From Thereva unica (taxonomy: Eukaryota; Arthropoda; Insecta; Diptera; Therevidae), in assembly GCA_949987705.1 (NCBI GenBank), contig OX465281.1, positions 86,828,543-86,892,542 of the forward strand: a stretch of DNA of 64,000 nucleotides. The letters are read 5' to 3'. The notes under the pieces are model-generated. The model was not told where the DNA came from. It made no database searches and worked only from the letters and a program-made list of their open reading frames with translations. This document shows, piece after piece, positions 52,700 through 63,911 of the stretch (the first letter of the stretch is position 1; each line of letters starts with the position of its first letter). A program made the translations under genes and the position numbers.

Positions 52700-55600
52700 T
52701 TATTCTACATCCATGTCTTCTTGCTGCTGCTGCTGCACTGAAAAATGCCCCCATGGTAGAGTGTCGATCCCGTTGTCCATAATGCAGCGTTTATCATCCT
52801 GTGGGTTTAAAGCGATCTTTGCTTGGTTTAAAGTGTACACTTTATGACTATATGAACGAATGCTTTTTTGCTCAGCTATCTTGCTTTTTGAATTTTGCAA
52901 ACATTCAATATAGTCGCTAATCTGCAAAGTTTTCGCCACAACGTTCTTCTTTACCCCTTTTGCTTTCTTCACTTCATCAACACCATCTATTTCAAGGGAG
53001 TACATTTTAGACCTTAAGCCTACAAACAATGTCATTATTCGGCCATTTAATTCATCTTTCATCAATCCAGGAACTTTTTTATTTGCTTGCGGCATATTAA
53101 ACTGGTTGGTCATAGGATAATCACTAGTATCAAATTTATCTATGTTTTTCTTCATAATATTGTATATGTCAACATTTTTTATTTCATATACTAATGAATC
53201 CGTATCCATGTACATTATTTTGCATTTATCAGCATCCAACTCTTTTAGCATAAAGTCATAATGGAATTCGTACAGTGCTATTTTAGAAATATCGAGAATC
53301 GCCATACCAATGTATAATGGTTTATCGAATTTAACTACCAGCTTTCGTAATTCAACTGCTACTAAATTTTCATTGAAAATTGCGCGACTATGGAAATTCG
53401 GTGCTGCAATGAGGTTTCTAGCGCCATACCGCCCCTCCCACTTTGTACATAGTTTTATGTTTGAATATTTTCGCACATTTTCCATAGTTTTTCCGAAAAC
53501 AGCATTAATTATTTTCTTATATTGGTTCTTCTCGTAGGCATTTTTGGCTTGTTTCCTTTTATCTGTATTTAAGTCCACATATGGTTTAAGCCATGGTGAT
53601 TGATCGAACTGCAGAATGCGGTGAATTTTCTTGAGTATTAGTCCATGTGATAAACATTGTTTTAGGTTGCGGTAATGTATAACATATTTTTCTTTGGTGT
53701 GTAAAGTGGTTAAAAGTTTGCCTTATTTTGATCCTGGTGGTGCTGAATGAGTGGGGCAAAATGGAAAATCTTTATGCAAATTATGCAGCTCCTGCGGGTA
53801 TTCAAGATCTACCTCCAACATATAGCCGATCGGTGAATTATCATCAACACTCATAACATCAACATTATCAATCCATTTAAAGTTTCCGGTTGGAAGTGAT
53901 TGCGACATGGCCCATCCATATAAATTATTCACGTCATAGTACATCAGATATTTAGTTTCTTCATCCGGTTTAAAGTTTTTCATATATTTATTGTTGGCTT
54001 CACTATATCTGCAGCAGCATTGGCTAATTCCACCTCGGCAAGATTTTTCAATAAATAAAAGCATGTCAACATCCATTATCCTTTCTAAGCGCACTCCCGT
54101 GTAATACAGCATCGCTGCCCATGTATATCCAGGCAGTGTGAAGACGTGTGCAGGGTCAAGTTTGTAAGTCTCCAGTCCCATAGCTCTAAAATTTGTAAAA
54201 ATATCCGCCAGCAGAAGAACATCTGTTTTTAAATACAAATCTGAATACTCTCCCAGGCTTTTAATGTTAAATTTTTCCCACACTTTTTGCGCATGTTCAT
54301 AATCTTTTTCAGTTATCGGCTCATCAATCATTTTATTATAAAAATGCTCCACGCTAGGTAAACTATTACACTCCAATTTATCCCAACCATCGATGAAGTC
54401 ATATGGGAAAACTCCTTTGCGCGTGAGAAGGTTGAAGCTTTCATCATCCAGGTCTTGCCATTGAGCTTTTGTTATTTTTAATTTTTCCTTAGGCAGCAGT
54501 CCGGCTAGTTTATCCAAAGATTCATCCATAAATCTATAAGAGTCGATGAATCTCAGCTTGATGGAGCTATTTTCAATGTGTTTGGTAAATGAAATGTACC
54601 GCTCTTTGTTCAACGGTAAAAGATCCACTTTTCCTGGTATGGTTAGTGCTACATCCTTGATTATGAAATGCGCATCATATCCTGATAAATTGTGGAAAAT
54701 GACTGGGATGTTGCGGCAATCATTATAATTGATGTTGCAGCTGTTGTGTGCTGGTCCACGATATTTGCCTGTGAGGTGGCAATGATCCCTCACTCTGGTT
54801 TCACCAAGCGCAAAGGGTTTCTCGCATATATGGCAGCATGGTTGGTTTAATTGAATGCACTTTTCCTGCGCTGATAACGGTGCTAGTGGTTTTATATCCT
54901 TTATTTGCTCTTCGGCTATATTTGCGATCTCCTGCAGCTGCAATGTAAACCACTGAAGACACGTTTTTCCACGATTCGATCGGTAAAATGATAGAGATTC
55001 ATCGTAATAGCAGTGAAAATATAATCCAATACTATGAACTTCATGTTCTTGAATTTTCCTTGTCTTATCACCATTACTACCACCATCGGTAACAGGTATC
55101 AATATTGACTCCAAATCTGCATATACTGTAAATGGCACTGGATTCTTATAATTATAATTTTTAAAAGTGATAAATTTCTCCTTATGAAAAGCAACTTTAC
55201 AGTCATTCACCTTTTCACACTCAGGCACGTGCGCTGCGAGCTTTTCTTCAGTATAAAAATAAAATAAACATCTATCACAGATATATTTTTTATGTTTATT
55301 TTTAGAAACCTGGCTACACACCAAACGCGATAAGTTTTTAATCCAGCAGAAATGATAAACAATAGCACTATCATCATCTTCGTCCTCACTGCAGTCATAA
55401 TCTGACTTTATCATTAGCAGGTTGATGTGTTTATCCAATTTCTTCTTCGTTAAGTAAGCTGGAACAGTCGTGTATTCGCTCATCTTTTCCTTTTCCAGTA
55501 TGAAAACATTAATTGATAATCTGTTGTTTTCTTCAAATGTTTTTATTTGGTTTAGTGTAACTGGAAAAGTAATCCCGCTCAAGTTTAGCACATTGTTGTA

Positions 55601-56449
55601 GTGCGGGTACTTTGATGTTCTATAAGCATGATCCCTACGCTCTACTGGATGCAAAGCTGAGACCACGGCCCACGCAAAGCATGCATTATCATTATTCCTC
55701 ACATTTACGCATGCCTGTTTTGCTGCGATGCTTTGCGGCAATTTTATATAGGATGATCCTCTTAATGGTTCGTATTTGTTTATATTCACCATTAAGTTCA
55801 CTATGGTATGTAAAGCCCAGCCGCTATCTTTCTCTTGGAACTCCTCAACTTGGGTCAATAGATCATCCTGCACGTTTTTCAAAAACCACTGTTCCAGATC
55901 ATCGGTGCTCCCAATGGGTGTAGTTTTGGTGTGAAAGTATTTTATGTCGCTTATAATATCACCATCATTGACACCATGCTTAACATACTCGCAGCTTAAA
56001 GTCGTTGATGTCTTGACGAAATTATGCTTCTTTAAAATGTTCTTAACGCGCCGCTCAAACAAAGCATAACCATCTTTTAAAAATTGCTTCACTTCGATGT
56101 GCTTTATATTAATGATGACGCCTGTCCTGATTCGTGATGCAAACGCATTATTCAGCTCTTCCCAGCGTACACGAGCACTTCTTTTTTCACTTCTTCCTCC
56201 TTCCTGCACACCTGCTCCATGGTGGCTGCTGCCAGCTTTCAACAATACTTGTAAACCTCTTAGTTGCGCAATACAATTTTGATAGTGTTGTTTGGTCCCA
56301 ATCTGCTTTTCGGCCCTGCATGCTGCTTTTATTTTTTTAATGAATAAACCACACACCTTTGTAATAATAACACTTTGCGCAGCGTCTCTGTCCCTTAAGC
56401 AATCTGCTGCTTGCTTTTTTAGTCCACTCATTATACTGCGTGTATCCAT
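52700..56449 (-). pseudogene. PolB: Protein-primed DNA polymerase B with one in-frame stop
   Basis: 1,250 codons, single frame, interrupted only by TAA at 53723-53725. The N-terminus starts MDTRSIMSGLKKQAADC and has the conserved VNVRNNDNACFAWAVVSAL box. A Cys/His finger (CDRCLFYFYTEEKLAAHVPEC region) follows. The exonuclease has FTVYADLESIL (Exo I), FHNLSGYDAHFI (Exo II) and DLYLKTDVLLLADIF (Exo III). An HNH-like CHICEKPF...RDHCHLTGKYRG insert is also present. The polymerase has YYDVNNLYGWAMSQ (motif A), INAVFGKTMENVR (motif B) and YMDTDSLVYE (motif C). Family members prime from a terminal protein at the TIRs. The ATG at 56,449 is the first in frame. Without readthrough, motifs B and C would be lost. 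Confidence 0.93.
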
Positions 56450-56699
56450 TTTAAAAGTTATAATAATTAATAACAAAAACAAAACTTTTCACTTAGCACT
56501 TGTTAAATTGGTTGGATGCTCACTGTTAAAATCACCAGTATTAGCAGGAGTCGTAATTAATAACACTTTACTAGTTAACTCGCGGGATGCTCGTTGTAAA
56601 CTGTGAAAATACTACTGCTACTGCTTCTTTTATAATACCCGCAATTGCGCAACATGAACAAGTTCGATCATGCAAATCTGCCTATGTAGCAAATTCCTG

Positions 56700-57070
56700 A
56701 CCCTAAGTGTTGTTTACATAGGTGCATGGAACTCATGGACAAGTACAAAATTTACCAACTTCCGGTATCCGGCTGTCTTAGATGGAATTGCATCACCATA
56801 GTCACAGACAGGCAAAACCCTACCCCTTCCTCCAAAAGTTGTTTACACAGGTGCATGGAATTCAATTCAATTTACCAACTTCCGGTCTATAGCTTTCTCA
56901 CGCAGGTGCAAAAACTGCTGACGTAGCGAATTCCTAGGCCCCAAAAGTTGTTTACACAGGTGCATCATGAAAACTTCCACCCCAAAGTTGTTTAGACAGG
57001 TGCATCTATGTGCTGCGGACTCATGGACAAGTTCAATCATGTTTCTAGATTTAAGGTATATATAATGAGA
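56700..57070 (+). promoter_or_regulatory. Four-copy promoter repeat with TATA box
   Basis: GTTGTTTACAYAGGTGCAT occurs at 56709-56727, 56838-56856, 56947-56965 and 56987-57005 (TTTAGACAGG in the last). Three copies are followed by an AC(T)TCC-type word (TTTACCAACTTCCGG or AAACTTCC). TATATATAATG at about 57,057-57,067 lies 70-80 bp before the next gene. The repeat sits between the divergent PolB and the plus-strand gene and could drive either or both. Confidence 0.8.
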
Positions 57071-57138
57071 ACTGTGAAGGAGAACGCTAGCAGTTCAACC
57101 CCAACCACCTGGAGATCAACAACATCAGCCCCAGAAAC

Positions 57139-57522
57139 ATGGATACAGCAACAGAACTCAAAAGCTTGGAATACTCACCATACTTAAGGATGTCCGACAT
57201 GGAGTTTGGAACCCCATATAAAATAAAATCTGCAAGCAGGCTTGAAACAGTGTATGGTGTTCGGATTCATCTCGAGTTAAAGGAGCATCAGCTTTTGCTA
57301 CCAGCCAGGTACAGTTCACTTTCTGATGCAGCCTTACAAGACATCAACAACAAAGGAAATTTCCACGCAATCAATTCTGGACCGCAGGGGAAGACATTTA
57401 TTTTCAAGTTTGTACAAATTGATGCCATTCCAGTTAATTATAGTTTTTATACCGATAATTCAAGTGAAATCCCTAATTTTTACAATCCTAACAACAAGAA
57501 AAGGAAATTTCCTGGTGAATAA
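57139..57522 (+). CDS. Conserved Polinton protein, possible ssDNA-binding
   Basis: 127 residues, MDTATELKSLEYSPYLRMSD, then GTPYKIKSASRLETVYGVRI, HLELKEHQLLLPARYSSL and a C-terminal KKRKF basic patch (nuclear-localisation-like). The Y.I..A.R..T.YG..I..(8).LP.R pattern resembles small OB-fold-like proteins next to viral replication genes, and a single-strand DNA-binding role is inferred. It stands alone beside the right TIR, divergent from PolB. Confidence 0.6.
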   Translation: MDTATELKSLEYSPYLRMSDMEFGTPYKIKSASRLETVYGVRIHLELKEHQLLLPARYSSLSDAALQDINNKGNFHAINSGPQGKTFIFKFVQIDAIPVNYSFYTDNSSEIPNFYNPNNKKRKFPGE

Positions 57523-58053
57523 TAATACTGTGCTGTATCTTGAATAAACAAATAATTGTATGATTTATCAGAATAAAAATAATATGTGTTCTAATTAATA
57601 GGTTTTTTATTTGTAGCTATTACAACAACAACAATTCTTTTTAATACCCTAAATATCTTTTTCATCTTTTTGACCACTTAGCAATTTTCAAGTTGCGGTT
57701 GTTATAATATTGCGACTTGAGGTGAGTATTCTCATTAAAAATTCTTTGGAAGATAATAATAATAATAATAATATATCATGACATATGGTTGCAATCCAGA
57801 TCATAGCTTACAGATCGCACCGGGTTGTTGTCGAGAATAATATATAGCCATCTCAGCTAAAGCTTAATTTAATTCTTAGTGTTACTTGAAAGTCCAGTTC
57901 TTCACTGAATTATATGTATATTTTTGCTCCAGAATCAAAGCTCATTCCAAAGCACCAGAATTAATACTACAGAAAACATCTCGAAACCAAAGCTCTCAAT
58001 CCCCCACACACAGCTTAGTTTAATTCCACTCACAGAGAAATTTATCCAAAGGT
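57523..58053. other. Non-coding DNA before right TIR
   Basis: Poly(A) signals AATAAA at 57,543 and 57,571. An (AAT)n run lies at 57,751-57,771. No gene recognised. Confidence 0.6.
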
Positions 58054-58651
58054 TCCCCAAGAGCTTCTTTAATTCTTAGTTCAACTAGCTTCTCACAGCT
58101 GGCGCTCACATTTCGCACCAACTTCCCACCCCATGCCGGTTCTGAGCCACGCAAACATACATCCAGAGCCTTAAGTCACATCCCTAAATCCCATGCCAGC
58201 TCTGGGCCATATCCCATGACATTTCTGCGCCACCTTCAAATCCCATGCCTGCTCTGGGCCACCCCATCCAAGACACAAACTTACATCCAGAGCTTTCAGT
58301 CACACCCCAAATCCCATGCCGGTTCTACACCACATCCAAGACCAGAACTTTCACCCATCTCCAACCACCAACTGTAAGCCACCTTATCCATGACTCACAC
58401 CAAAAAATACCTCATACACCCACACCAAGAGCTTTCAAGCCACCTTATCCAAGACACAAACCTAAAACACCTCGTACACGTACATGAAGAGCTTTCACCC
58501 ATCTCCACACATCAACTCTAAGCCACCTTATCCAAGACACAAACCTAAAACACCTCGTACACGTACATAAAGAGCTTTCAGACCCCCCCAAATCCTAGGC
58601 GGGTTCTAAGCCACCTAGGAGGTGGCGCCGGAGTGACATAGCTCTACTACT
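58054..58651 (-). repeat. Polinton right terminal inverted repeat
   Basis: Inverse of the left TIR, from CCCCAAGAGCTTCTTTAATT to ...GCTCTACTACT. Small indels relative to the left copy include one around 58,258, which lacks bases present on the left. The 80-codon open frame inside it mirrors that of the left TIR. Confidence 0.93.
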
Positions 58652-58657
58652 AAGATT
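58652..58657. repeat. Right target duplication of the Polinton
   Basis: AAGATT, identical to 43806-43811. Confidence 0.92.
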
Positions 58658-58689
58658 ATGGGGACACAGTCTGCGATAGGAAAATGCTA

Positions 58690-59880
58690 TAGTGAAAAAA
58701 GAACAAATCTGGGAAAATTGATTTTGGGAGATGACCGCCATGGACCAAATGATATATTGAGTATACTATATTGCCTTTGGTGTTCTACTTATCATACTCT
58801 TTCATTTGATACCCATGTCGAAGGGGTTGTAAAGAAAATATTAATCCGCCCTCTTGAGATGGCCGCTATGGACCAAACGATATATTGAGTATACTATATT
58901 GCATATGGTGTTCTACTTATCATACTCTTTCATTTGATACCCATCTCGAAGGGGTTGTGAAGAAAATGGTAATCCGCCCTCTGGAGATGACCGCCATTTA
59001 CCAAACGATATATTGAGTATACTATATTGCTTATATTGTTCTACTTATCATAGCCTTTCATTTGATACCCATGTCTCGGGTGTTGTGAAGAAAATGGTAA
59101 ACCGCCCTTTTGAGATGGCCGCCATGGACCAAATTATAAATTGAGTATACTATATTGCTTATGGTGTTCTACTTTTCATAGCCTTTCATGTGATACCCAT
59201 GTCTCGGGTGTTGTGAAGAAAATGGTAACCCGCCCTCTTGAGATGGCCGCCATGAATCTAAAGACACAGTCTATGTCATTGTTCTTATAATGCCCTTTCA
59301 TTTGATACCAATGTGGAGGGGGTAGTGAAGAAAATGATCATCCGCCCTCTTCAGATGACCGCCATGGACCAAACGATATATTGAGTATACTATATTGCTT
59401 ATGGTGTTCTACTTATCATACCCTTTCATTTGAAATCCATGTCGAGGGGTGTGAAGATAATGGTAATCCAACCTCTGGAGATGGCTGCTATGGACCAAAC
59501 GCCTGCTTTTCTATTGAAATTTTGCTATAAACCTCACGGAGCCCGAGACCTTTCCTTCAGATATGAATTTTACACAGATGAAATGCCTCAAAGAACATGG
59601 GTCTTGCGTCGGCCGCCATGAATCGGTATATTGAGTCTACTACATTGCTTATTGTATTCTACTTATCATACCCTTTAATTTGATACCCATTTTGATAGGG
59701 TTGTGAAGAAAGTGGTAATCCGGCCTCTTTAGACGGCCGCCATGGATCTAAAGATATATTTTGTATATGTACTACATTGCTTATTGTATTCTACTTATCA
59801 TACCCTTTCATTTGATACCCATGTCGAGGTGGTTGTGAAGAAAGTGGTACACCGCCCTCTTGAGACGGCCGCCATGGATC
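58690..59880 (-). repeat. 125-bp satellite array, same family as the BEL leader
   Basis: About nine monomers of GGCCGCCATGGACCAAACG...TATTGAGTATACTATATTGC...CTACTTATCATACCCTTTCA. They are the reverse complement of the family at 19,400-22,110. One monomer (59,490-59,610) carries a foreign insertion of about 70 bp. Confidence 0.88.
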
Positions 59881-60026
59881 ATTTTAGTTTCAATAGCGTC
59901 ATGGCCTACCTATTGTTTGACAGCTGCGTAAATTTGAAATTTTCATTAAATGTAATGATTCAATTTAATGACAATTTTACATTTGTCAAACAATAGGTAG
60001 GCCATGAAGCTATTGAAACTAAAATG
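59880..60026. repeat. 147-bp palindromic hairpin
   Basis: CATTTTAGTTTCAATAGC... at 59,880 is repeated inverted to ...TATTGAAACTAAAATG at 60,026. Arms are about 52 bp (including GGCCTACCTATTGTTTGACA) with an AT-rich loop. It abuts the end of the satellite array in the middle of a monomer. Possibly a tiny MITE. Confidence 0.85.
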
Positions 60027-60209
60027 AAGTGAAAATTCCTAAAATTACCATTTTTTTGTTTTTTCAGGCAATTTTTTAAATTTTTCTTTCCGTAAGAACC
60101 ATCCTCGTACTTCAACGAATATTCGAAAAAAAAATTAGTCCAATAGGTCCAGCCGTTCTCGAGTTTTGCGCTTAGCAACACATTTAGCGATTCATTTTTA
60201 TATTATAGA

Positions 60210-60252
<43 letters not shown>
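60027..60252. repeat. Insect retroposon 3'-end-like sequence and (TA)n
   Basis: GTCCAGCCGTTCTCGAGTTT followed by TGCGCTTAGCAACACATTTA resembles the 3' ends of common insect LINE/SINE families. (TA)n follows at 60,208-60,251. Confidence 0.5.
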
Positions 60253-60253
<1 letters not shown>

Positions 60254-62188
60254 TAGCATAAAACCCGCGTGCCTTGCAACGCCTTTAAATAAAAACTGTT
60301 TATTATGTGCAATGTTTTCCTTAAAAAAAAACCAACAAACAAAAAAGTCAGCTGTCATTATCCCTTAAAGGGGTTTATTATAGTGCATTTTTTAATAAAT
60401 ATGGTAAACAAATTGCTGCGTATATCACCTCTGCTCAACAAATCTGCAAGTTTTGAAGCAGAGATTGGCATGTTTATATCCCCCATTTCACTGCGTTAGG
60501 GGATGAATTTCAAAAAATCGCTTCTTAGTGGATGTCCACGTCATTAAAGGGATGCACTGTCAAAATTTCAGCCCTATAGTTCCAGCGGTTTGGGTAAACC
60601 CTATTTCACCCCCTTAGGGGATGAATTTCAAAAAATCGCTTTATAGTGGATGTCCACGCCATTATAGTGATGCACTTTCAAAATTTCAGCCCTATAGCTA
60701 AAGCGGATTCGAAAAACCCCATTTCACCCCCTTAGGGGATGAATTTCGAAAAATCGCTTCTTAGTGGATGTCCACATCATTATAGGGATGCACTGTCAAA
60801 ATTTCAGCCCTATAGCTCCAGCGGTTTGGGTAAACCCCGTTTCACCCCCTTAGGGGATGAATTTCGACAAATCGCTTTAATAGTGGAAGACCACGCCATT
60901 ATAGGGATGCACTGTCAAAATTACAGCCCTATAACTTTAGCGGTTATTTCACCCCCTTAGGGGATGAATTTCGAAAAATCGCTCTATAGTGGATGTCCAT
61001 GCCATTATAGGGATGCTCTGTCAAAATTTCAGCCCTATATCTATAGCGGTTAGGAAGAGCCCCATTTCACCCACTTAGGGGATGAATTTCGAAAAATCGC
61101 TTTATAGTGGATGTCCACGCCATTATAGGGATGTACTGTCAAAATTTCAATCCTATAAATTTAGCGGTTTGGAAAAACCCCATTTCACCCCCTTAGGGGA
61201 TGAATTCCGAAAAATCGCTTCTTTGTGGATGTCCACATCACTATAGGGATGCACTGTCAAAATTTCAGCCCTATAGCTCCAGCGTTTTGGGTAAACCCCA
61301 TTTCACTCCCTTAGGGGATGTATTTCGAAAAATCGCTTTAATAGTGGACGACCACGCCATTATAGGGATGCACTGTCAAAATTACAGCCCTATAGCTTTA
61401 GCGGTTTGGGTAAACCCTATTTCACCCCCTTAGGGGATGAATTTCGAAAAGTCGCTCTATAGTGGATGTCCACGCCATTATAGGGATGCACTGTCAAAAT
61501 TTCAGCCCTATATCTGTAGCGGTTTGGAAAAACCTCATTTCACCCCCTTAGGGGATGAATTTCGAAAAATCGCTTTATAGTGGATGTCCACGCCATTATA
61601 GGGACGCACTGTCAAAATTTCAGCCCTATATCTATAGCAGTTTGGAAAAACCCCATTTCACCCCCTTAGGAGATGAATTTCGAAAAATCGCTTCTTAGTG
61701 GATGTCCACATCATTATAGGGATGCACTGTCAAAATTTCAGCCTTATAGCTTTAGCGGTTTGGAAAAAACCCATTTCACCCCCTTAGGGGATGAATTTCG
61801 AAAAATCGCTTTTTAGTGGATGTCCACGTCATTAAAGGGATGCACTGTCAAAATTTCAGCCCTATAGCTCCAGCGGTTTTGAGTTGACCCTATTTCACCC
61901 CCTTAGGGGATGAATTTCGAAAAATCGCTAGGGATGCACTGTCAAAAATTTCAGCCCTTTAGCTCTAGCGGTTTAGGTTGTGCGTTGTCTTTCAGTCAGT
62001 TACTTTTTATACAATAGAAAAAAAGTAAAGAAAATAAATCCCCTTACAACTGATTGAACCCCATTTCACCCCCTTCAACCCTTTTTTCTCCAAAAAAAAT
62101 AGCCTATGTCCGTCTCCAAGGTCTAAACTATGTCTGTTGCAAATTTCATCAAAATCGGTCCAGCGGTTTAGGCGTGAAAGCGTAACAT

Positions 62189-62225
<37 letters not shown>

Positions 62226-62253
62226 GTTACTTTCGCATTTATAATATTAGTAA

Positions 62254-62256
<3 letters not shown>
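60253..62256 (+). mobile_element. Dispersed repeat built around a 118-bp tandem array
   Basis: Starts ACTAGCATAAAACCCGCGTG. About 13 tandem units of about 118 bp lie between 60,485 and 61,980. The unit core is CCCTTAGGGGATGAATTTCG, AAAATCGCTTTATAGTGGAT, and CACTGTCAAAATTTCAGCCC. The end reads TTCATCAAAATCGGTCCAGC, (ACAG)n and TTTATAATATTAGTAAGGAT. The family is common in insects, but I cannot assign it to a class. No real gene; the 73- and 77-codon open frames are by-products of the unit. Confidence 0.8.

Positions 62257-62338
<82 letters not shown>
62257..62338. repeat. (TA)n microsatellite
   Basis: Pure TA run between the dispersed repeat and the MITE. Confidence 0.95.
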
Positions 62339-62341
<3 letters not shown>

Positions 62342-63232
62342 GAGAGTGGGGTAAACCGGGACACTCTTTGTTCCAAGCCTTATAAAACCTAACTAAACAA
62401 TTTTTTCTTCTTATTTGGACATCCTATCCTGTAGATGGTTTCAATACCTTTCATTATTTGTCATTCTTAATATTATAACTTTATATTTTCAATAATTTCT
62501 AATCGTTTAAAAAAAAAGTGTCAAATCGGCAGTTCCGAAAAATCGTGGGGTGAACCGGGACACGATAGAAAGAGCAGGTGAAAGTGGCGTTTATGTTGTA
62601 ACTAATAGTCTTATTTGCTTTTATGTCAAAAATATGTTACGATATTATTATAAACAATGCTTGAACATATTTTTTTTTTACTTTTTTATTATAAACAATA
62701 TAAAATGTGTATTTTGGTTTAAACTATAAATAAACGTAAAAATCATTAATAAAAAATTGTTAACAATCATTTTTATTAATAACTAATGAATTTAAGTAGA
62801 TTTTGCAGCTAAAGAGTGGGCCGAAACATTTCTCGGTCAACTCAGAAACCGTGTCCCGGCTCACCCCACGGTGCTGTTTTTTAAACAATCGCGTGGTTAT
62901 CACATATTTTTGAAGTTATCACAAATTCCATTTGAACTTTAAAAGATAACATACTAACGATTACTTTTTATTATATTACCTTTGTTGTAGTCTTAAAAAC
63001 CATAACATTAGGCTTCCTTAAACTCCGAGAAAATAAAATTTTGTGGAGTGTCGATTTTTATTAACAATCCTTACTAATAAAGTGATGCAGGTGCTGACCT
63101 TCAATTCTCATAAAATAATGTAGAGGGCCAATACAAACATAATTCACAAAAAAAAACCAACATAAAAACATTAACAACAATTAAAAAAGCACTGTCCCGG
63201 TTCACCCAACCGTCCCGGTTCACCCCACTCTC

Positions 63233-63235
<3 letters not shown>
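62339..63235. mobile_element. (TA)n-embedded MITE with GTGGGGTRAACCGGGACAC motifs
   Basis: Starts GGGGAGAGTGGGGTAAACCG and ends with the inverted CGGTTCACCCCACTCTCCCC. The motif GGGGTGAACCGGGACAC or its inverse also appears inside at about 62,547, 62,850 and twice near the right end. The interior is AT-rich and non-coding. Long (TA)n tracts lie on both sides (62,257-62,338 and 63,236-63,308). Confidence 0.8.

Positions 63236-63308
<73 letters not shown>
63236..63308. repeat. (TA)n microsatellite
   Basis: Pure TA run right of the MITE. It is followed at once by ATTAGGGTGGTCC, an end related to the hairpin element at 34,144. Confidence 0.95.
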
Positions 63309-63311
<3 letters not shown>

Positions 63312-63911
63312 GGTGGTCCTTATTTATAAACCTAGTAATTTTTGACTACGCACCCCTTACTTCTGTTCTGTTATATAAAAAACGAAAATGGTTCAAATTT
63401 GAAATGGATCGGTTAAGATTAACACGTGCCGCATTGAGGTTAACGCAAGAGCGGCGCGACTCTCAGCATAAAAACAGAGCGTTTAGAGATATTTTGTAAT
63501 TAAGAACTACACAATCTGTCGCAATCATTATTACTCCTTTAAATAAAGGAGAAAGTAATAAAAAATGAACAACTATAAGAGATGGAGTTATACTCTTCTT
63601 CAATATAATCGCAAATATTTTCATATGTATGTATATATCAAATTTGGCTGGCGATTTACGACTTCATAGAAAAAACGAGTAATGTCCCCCCCCCTCCCAC
63701 CCCATCCAGTAGAATATGGAGCGAAGAATTTTAAAGGGAGGTATAATAGAATTGCATAAGAATTCTTGCAGTAGCTGAACTTTGTTTAGGTAGGTCTATG
63801 CTTCATGAAAATCTCTGGATTAACAAATTTCAACGAATCTTGTGTTGTTTGTTCCTTACGTTATCTGTAGTGTAAAGTGAATAATAGTGAAATAGTGAAA
63901 TATAGTGAAAA
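63309..63911. other. Probable left end of another element
   Basis: ATTAGGGTGGTCCTTATTTA abuts (TA)n as a TIR would. No gene until 63,912. A C-rich run (about 63,687-63,703) follows. Confidence 0.4.

Larger units (their letters stand above)
43812..58651. mobile_element. Maverick/Polinton (adintovirus-type) endogenous element, complete
   Basis: 14,840 bp between AG and CT ends with TIRs of about 590 bp and a perfect 6-bp duplication. It encodes the full family set: protein-primed PolB, retroviral-type integrase, packaging ATPase, adenain-like protease, penton-like and double-jelly-roll capsid proteins. It also has PLA2-domain, collagen-like and small accessory proteins. Genes at 44.5-45.2 kb are plus, 45.2-48.8 minus, 48.9-52.6 plus, 52.7-56.4 minus, 57.1-57.5 plus, with convergent pairs ending a few bases apart. 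It was inserted next to the 5' end of the CR1/Jockey-like LINE. Only two nonsense codons are seen, so the insertion is recent. Confidence 0.96.

Noticed and set aside
60485..61980. Regular direct repeats considered as CRISPR
   Set aside because: Units are contiguous at about 118 bp without unique spacers, the genome is animal, and no cas genes are present.
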